Shown: one piece after another, positions 6,958 through 10,157 of the stretch
How the letters are laid out: every line of letters begins with the position of its first letter
Position numbering within the stretch: the stretch's first letter is position 1
Source of the DNA: Gammaproteobacteria bacterium
GTDB taxonomy: Bacteria > Pseudomonadota > Gammaproteobacteria > Chromatiales > Chromatiaceae
Direction of reading: 5' to 3'
DNA: 10,157 nucleotides
NCBI GenBank assembly: GCA_013041975.1
Contig: JABDQZ010000003.1
Location: 1 to 10,157, forward strand
Made by a program: the position numbers and the translations under genes
The notes under the pieces: model-generated
The model's input: only the letters and a program-made list of their open reading frames with translations
Databases searched by the model: none
What the model was told of the DNA's origin: nothing

Positions 6958-9615
6958 TTAAACGGTTGTTGGGTTTGGCTTTTCAGGATCGATGCGGTAC
7001 TTCTTGATCGCCTCAGTCACGACCTTGGCCTCAATCTCACCTTCATCTGCCAATGCCTTGAGTGCCGCAACAACGACATAAGGACTGCTGACCTCGAAGA
7101 ACTTGCGTAACTGGGAGCGCATATCACTGCGACCAAAACCATCCGTACCCAGTACCGCGAAATGTTTGTCACCCAGGTAAGGGCGAATCTGTTCTGCATA
7201 GGAACGCATGTAGTCGGTTGCCGCAACGATTGGGCCGCTGGTACCTGAGAGTGTTTGCTCTACATAGCTCGCCTTGGCTTTCTTTGCGGGATGCAGCATG
7301 TTCCAGCGTTCAACATCCATACCCTCCCGATGCAGTTCGTTGAAGCTGGTCGCGCTCCACACGTCTGCTGCAATACCAAAGTCGTCTTCCAGCATTTTTG
7401 CTGCTGCGATTACTTCACGCAGGATGGTGCCTCCACCAAGCAACTGGACGCGCTTCTTCTTGCGTGAACCTTTCTGCAACAGGTACAGCCCTTTCTTGAT
7501 ACCTGCCTCAGCACCTTCAGGCATTGCAGGCTGCACATAGTTTTCATTCATGGCAGTGACGTAATAGAAAACATTTTCCTTGTTTTCATACATACGTTTC
7601 ATGCCATCATGCAAAATCACCACCAGTTCATAGGCAAAAGCAGGATCATAGGCAACACAGTTTGGAATGGTTCCGGCAACAATCAGGCTGTGACCGTCCT
7701 GATGTTGCAGGCCCTCACCTGCCAGTGTGGTTCTACCGGCGGTTCCACCAATCATGAAACCTCGTGCCTGCATATCACCTGCTGCCCATGCCAGATCTCC
7801 AATACGCTGGAAACCAAACATGGAATAATAAATATAGAAAGGAATCATCATGCGACCATGATTGGAATAGGAAGTGGCCGCTGCGATCCACGAAGACATC
7901 GCTCCTGCTTCGTTAATCCCTTCCTGCAGGACTTGTCCTTTCTTGTCTTCCTTGTAATACATGACCTGGTCAGAATCGACCGGATCATACAGCTGGCCTT
8001 TACTGGAATAGATACCAAGCTGGCGAAACATGCCCTCCATACCAAAGGTGCGCGCCTCATCAGGCACGATCGGTACAACGTTGTTGCCGATGTTTTTATC
8101 GCGTATCAGGGTACCCACAAAACGTACAAACGCCATCGTGGTAGACATTTCACGTTCACCGCTGCCATCAAGCAATGCCTTGAAGGTCTCCAGTGCAGGA
8201 ATATCCAGGGTTGGTGCATCATCGTAACGTACAGGCAGGGGTCCACCAAGACTTTCACGACGTTCTTTCAGGTATTTGATTTCAGGGCTGTCTGGAGACG
8301 GTTTGTAAAACGGCATTTCTTCCAGTTGATCATCTGACAAAGGAATATTGAAACGATCACGGAACTGGCGCAGTGCCTTCTCGCCCATTTTCTTTTGCGA
8401 GTGAGTAATATTCTGACCTTCACCGGCTTCACCCATGCCGTAACCTTTTACCGTCTTGGCGAGAATGACGGTCGGTTTGCCATTGCTTTTCATTGCCTCG
8501 GCATAAGCCGCATAAACCTTGACTGGATCATGACCACCACGATTCAGACGCCAGATGTCTTCGTCCGACATATTGGCAACCATTTCTTCGAGCTCAGGAT
8601 AGGCACCAAAGAAATGTTTACGGGTATAGGCACCGCCCTTGGCCTTGTAGGCCTGGTAGTCACCATCGACAGCTTCCATCATGCGACTGGTCAGGTGGCC
8701 ATCCTTATCATTGGCAAGCAACCTGTCCCAGTGTGAACCCCAGATTACCTTGATGACATTCCAGCCTGCACCACGGAATACGGCTTCCAGTTCCTGAATG
8801 ATCTTGCCATTTCCACGAACCGGGCCATCGAGACGTTGCAGGTTACAGTTCACCACAAAAACCAGGTTATCGAGATTTTCACGGGAAGCCAGAGAAATCG
8901 CTCCAAGTGACTCAGGCTCATCCATTTCACCATCACCCATATAGGCCCATACCTTGCGATTTGAGGTATCAACCAGTTCCCTGTGCTCCAGGTAACGCAT
9001 AAAACGCGCCTGGTAGATAGCCATCAAAGGCCCCAGTCCCATTGAAACGGTAGGGAACTGCCAGAAATCTGGCATCAGCCAAGGAAGTGGATAAGATGAC
9101 AGACCTTCGACATCGATTTCCTGACGGAAATGCACCAGCTGCTTTTCATTCAGACGGCCTTCCAGGTAGGCCCTGGCATAAGCACCGGGTGCGGAATGCC
9201 CCTGGAAGAAGACCAGGTCACCACCATGATTTTCCGAGCGTGCATGGAAAAAATGGTTGAAGCCCACATCATACAATGTCGCACTGGAAGCGAAACTTGC
9301 AATATGACCACCCAGTTCAGTGCTGATTCGATTTGCCAGCACAACCATCGCCATGGCATTCCAGCGAATCAGGGAGCGAATACGACGCTCCATTGCCTTG
9401 TCACCTGGAAATGACGTTTCGTTACAGGCAGGTATGGTATTAACGTAAGCAGTATTGGCTTTATACGGCAGATAAGCGCCTGAACGACGCGCCGTATCAA
9501 TGAGTTTTTCAATAATGAAATGCGCGCGTTCCGGGCCTTCATTTTCAATGACAGACGCCAGAGACTCCAGCCATTCCTGTGTTTCGAGTGGATCAATATC
9601 GTTGTTTTCAACCAT
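6958..9615 (-). CDS. aceE: Pyruvate dehydrogenase E1, homodimeric type
   Basis: E1 uses thiamine diphosphate to decarboxylate pyruvate and reductively acetylate the lipoyl groups of E2, feeding acetyl-CoA to the citric acid cycle. At 885 residues it matches E. coli AceE (887) closely in length and spacing. The N-terminal region (about 1-55), which binds E2 in the family, is present. The cofactor motif runs from GDGEMDEPE (227-235) to NCN (256-258). The active-site histidines appear in QGHSAPG (H140) and THSQKKM (H405), and the conserved glutamate that activates the cofactor is E569 in QEGINEAG. The ATG at 9615 is the natural family start; its ribosome site is weak (GAG eight bases upstream). 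It is first in the operon, about 45 bases downstream of the predicted transcription start. No PdhR-type operator could be identified in the leader. The reading frame is complete. Confidence 0.98.
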   Translation of the reverse strand: MVENNDIDPLETQEWLESLASVIENEGPERAHFIIEKLIDTARRSGAYLPYKANTAYVNTIPACNETSFPGDKAMERRIRSLIRWNAMAMVVLANRISTELGGHIASFASSATLYDVGFNHFFHARSENHGGDLVFFQGHSAPGAYARAYLEGRLNEKQLVHFRQEIDVEGLSSYPLPWLMPDFWQFPTVSMGLGPLMAIYQARFMRYLEHRELVDTSNRKVWAYMGDGEMDEPESLGAISLASRENLDNLVFVVNCNLQRLDGPVRGNGKIIQELEAVFRGAGWNVIKVIWGSHWDRLLANDKDGHLTSRMMEAVDGDYQAYKAKGGAYTRKHFFGAYPELEEMVANMSDEDIWRLNRGGHDPVKVYAAYAEAMKSNGKPTVILAKTVKGYGMGEAGEGQNITHSQKKMGEKALRQFRDRFNIPLSDDQLEEMPFYKPSPDSPEIKYLKERRESLGGPLPVRYDDAPTLDIPALETFKALLDGSGEREMSTTMAFVRFVGTLIRDKNIGNNVVPIVPDEARTFGMEGMFRQLGIYSSKGQLYDPVDSDQVMYYKEDKKGQVLQEGINEAGAMSSWIAAATSYSNHGRMMIPFYIYYSMFGFQRIGDLAWAAGDMQARGFMIGGTAGRTTLAGEGLQHQDGHSLIVAGTIPNCVAYDPAFAYELVVILHDGMKRMYENKENVFYYVTAMNENYVQPAMPEGAEAGIKKGLYLLQKGSRKKKRVQLLGGGTILREVIAAAKMLEDDFGIAADVWSATSFNELHREGMDVERWNMLHPAKKAKASYVEQTLSGTSGPIVAATDYMRSYAEQIRPYLGDKHFAVLGTDGFGRSDMRSQLRKFFEVSSPYVVVAALKALADEGEIEAKVVTEAIKKYRIDPEKPNPTTV

Positions 9616-9665
9616 TTTAATAGCTCAAATTGTCTGGGTAATTATTCAGTTCGAAAATTCGCGGG

Positions 9666-9695
9666 AGTATACCACGCTTTGCAACATTATTTACA
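9666..9695 (-). promoter_or_regulatory. Candidate extended -10 sigma-70 promoter for aceE-aceF-lpdA
   Basis: On the minus strand TATACT (9666-9671) is preceded by TGG, giving the extended -10 form TGnTATACT. An 18-base spacer leads to a poor -35, TGTAAA (9690-9695), as expected when the extended element compensates. The DNA further upstream is AT-rich, which could act like an UP element. Transcription would start near 9659, giving a leader of about 45 bases before the aceE ATG. It is the best promoter match in the gap. Confidence 0.65.
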
Positions 9696-9751
9696 TTTAC
9701 AATAGTCAATATTTAAAAAGCGGACGATTTAAAGTTGTTATATTTATAATG

Positions 9752-9793
9752 AAAAATAAAAAAGCGCGTATGGCATCAACCATACGCGCTTTT
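9752..9793 (-). terminator. Rho-independent terminator after the repeat-protein gene (possibly bidirectional)
   Basis: A perfect 14-base-pair stem (9760-9773 with 9780-9793; AAAAGCGCGTATGG and its complement) closes a six-base loop. On the minus strand the stem runs into TTTTTTATTTTTC, a strong U tract. It begins 25 bases after the stop at 9819, so it ends the message of the repeat protein and insulates the aceE promoter from read-through. The plus-strand side also ends in TTTTATT, so it could work in both directions, although no plus-strand gene is seen here. Confidence 0.93.
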
Positions 9794-9818
9794 ATTAAAG
9801 CAGAATAACTAGATAAAA

Positions 9819-10157
9819 TTAGATATCTTTGCTTACTTCAGCACTCTGAAATTTTTTCATGGCTTCAGCGCGCTGTGCTTCGATCTGCTTACGCATTTCG
9901 GCACGGCGGGCTTCCATCGCTTTTTTCTGCTCGGCACGACGTGCTTCCATCGCCTTGATCATCTCTTCATGCTTGGCCATACGCTCTTCATGAGACACTG
10001 GTGCCTTAAACTCGGCTGCTGCTTTTGGAGCCTGTGGAGCTGCTTTCATTTCAGGCGCTGCTGGAGCCGCCATCTTTGGCATTTCAGGCATCGCTGGAGC
10101 TGCTTTCATTTCAGGCGCTGCTGGAGCCGCCATCTTTGGCATTGGAGGCATCGCTGG
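9819..10157 (-). CDS. Pro/Ala/Met-rich repeat protein with charged helical C-terminus, unknown function (start beyond right edge)
   Basis: The frame is open to the right edge; an in-frame ATG at 10151 falls within the repeat array, so the true start is probably outside the window. The 112 visible residues have two parts. Residues 1-40 are two 20-residue repeats (PAMPEMPKMAAPAAPEMKAA, one residue different), followed by a degenerate Ala/Lys/Pro stretch to about 53. Residues 56-105 are almost entirely Glu, Lys, Arg, Ala, Met and Gln, with no Pro or Gly, and include three 11-residue repeats (KAMEARRAEQK, KAMEARRAEMR, KQIEAQRAEAM) at 68-100. This should form one long helix or coiled coil. The protein ends SAEVSKDI. 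There is no membrane segment in the visible part; an N-terminal signal could lie outside. I do not recognise the family. Eleven-residue periodicity occurs in surface-binding helices and in coiled coils, so a scaffold, granule-associated or envelope role is possible but unproven. A strong terminator follows. Confidence 0.8.
   Translation of the reverse strand, partial: PAMPPMPKMAAPAAPEMKAAPAMPEMPKMAAPAAPEMKAAPQAPKAAAEFKAPVSHEERMAKHEEMIKAMEARRAEQKKAMEARRAEMRKQIEAQRAEAMKKFQSAEVSKDI
9858..9956 (-). repeat. Three tandem 33-base (11-residue) coding repeats
   Basis: Codons 68-100 of the visible repeat protein consist of three consecutive 11-residue units. The first two share KAMEARRAE and the third has diverged to KQIEAQRAE. 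The DNA period of 33 bases is visible in the repeated GCTTCCAT blocks on the plus strand. This is internal duplication in a helical segment, separate from the 60-base repeat further upstream in the gene. Confidence 0.8.
10035..10157 (-). repeat. 60-base tandem repeat in coding sequence, at least two copies, reaching the window edge
   Basis: Bases 10038-10097 and 10098-10157 are identical except for two adjacent bases in one codon (GAA for Glu against CCA for Pro); the TGG at 10035-10037 extends the match. Each unit encodes 20 residues, so changes in copy number keep the frame. Near-identity at synonymous positions suggests recent duplication or homogenisation. The array reaches the edge, so more copies may follow. 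Confidence 0.95.

Noticed and set aside
6283..7110. Long open frame on the plus strand (275 codons), rich in Ser, Ala and Thr
   Set aside because: It lies opposite the well-supported aceF N-terminus and the aceE end. Its low-complexity composition mirrors the antisense of the Ala/Pro/Glu linker, and it has no recognisable domain.
7609..8337. Plus-strand open frame of 242 codons inside aceE
   Set aside because: It is antisense to the conserved part of AceE, has no family features, and a His/Cys-rich composition typical of shadow frames.
9628..9643. AATTGTCTGGGTAATT as a possible PdhR operator in the aceE leader
   Set aside because: The outer AATT blocks match, but the core lacks the GGTnnnACC symmetry expected for PdhR, and the spacing is one base short.
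10035..10157. Repeat array as a possible CRISPR
   Set aside because: The repeats are directly adjacent without spacers, keep an open reading frame and encode a regular peptide, so they are coding tandem repeats.

Overview
The window looks like a chromosomal segment of a gammaproteobacterium. The pyruvate dehydrogenase is of the enteric/pseudomonad type: a homodimeric E1 of about 885 residues, followed by E2 and by an E3 that carries its own lipoyl domain. Base composition looks moderate, near or slightly below 50 % GC by eye. The genus cannot be named from the sequence alone. Every convincing gene lies on the minus strand, so transcription runs from the right edge to the left edge.

Region by region in the direction of transcription: (1) 10157-9819 is the 3' part of a Pro/Ala/Met-rich, then highly charged helical, repeat protein of unknown function, running off the right edge. 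(2) 9818-9616 is a non-coding gap with a strong hairpin terminator at 9760-9793 and a good extended -10 promoter at about 9666-9695, which would start the pyruvate dehydrogenase operon. (3) 9615-3691 is aceE, aceF and lpdA. Between aceF and lpdA is a 170-base spacer with several dyad symmetries. (4) 3691-2912 is a YbfF-like alpha/beta hydrolase whose start overlaps the lpdA stop by one base. (5) 2903-1689 is a six-helix membrane protein with a periplasmic beta-rich domain and a C-terminal VanZ-like domain. (6) 1655-432 is argG. (7) 414-1 is the N-terminal part of an exported metallo-beta-lactamase-fold hydrolase, cut by the left edge.

AceE decarboxylates pyruvate, AceF transfers the acetyl group to CoA, and Lpd reoxidises dihydrolipoamide with NAD+. 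The four downstream genes follow with gaps of -1, 8, 33 and 17 bases and no visible terminator, so they may be read from the same transcript. No shared pathway links hydrolase, VanZ-like protein, ArgG and the exported hydrolase. They may simply be a compact housekeeping run.

I found no convincing undescribed multi-gene system. The least explained items are the tandem-repeat protein at the right edge, the VanZ-like protein with its extra periplasmic domain, and the dyad-rich aceF-lpdA spacer.
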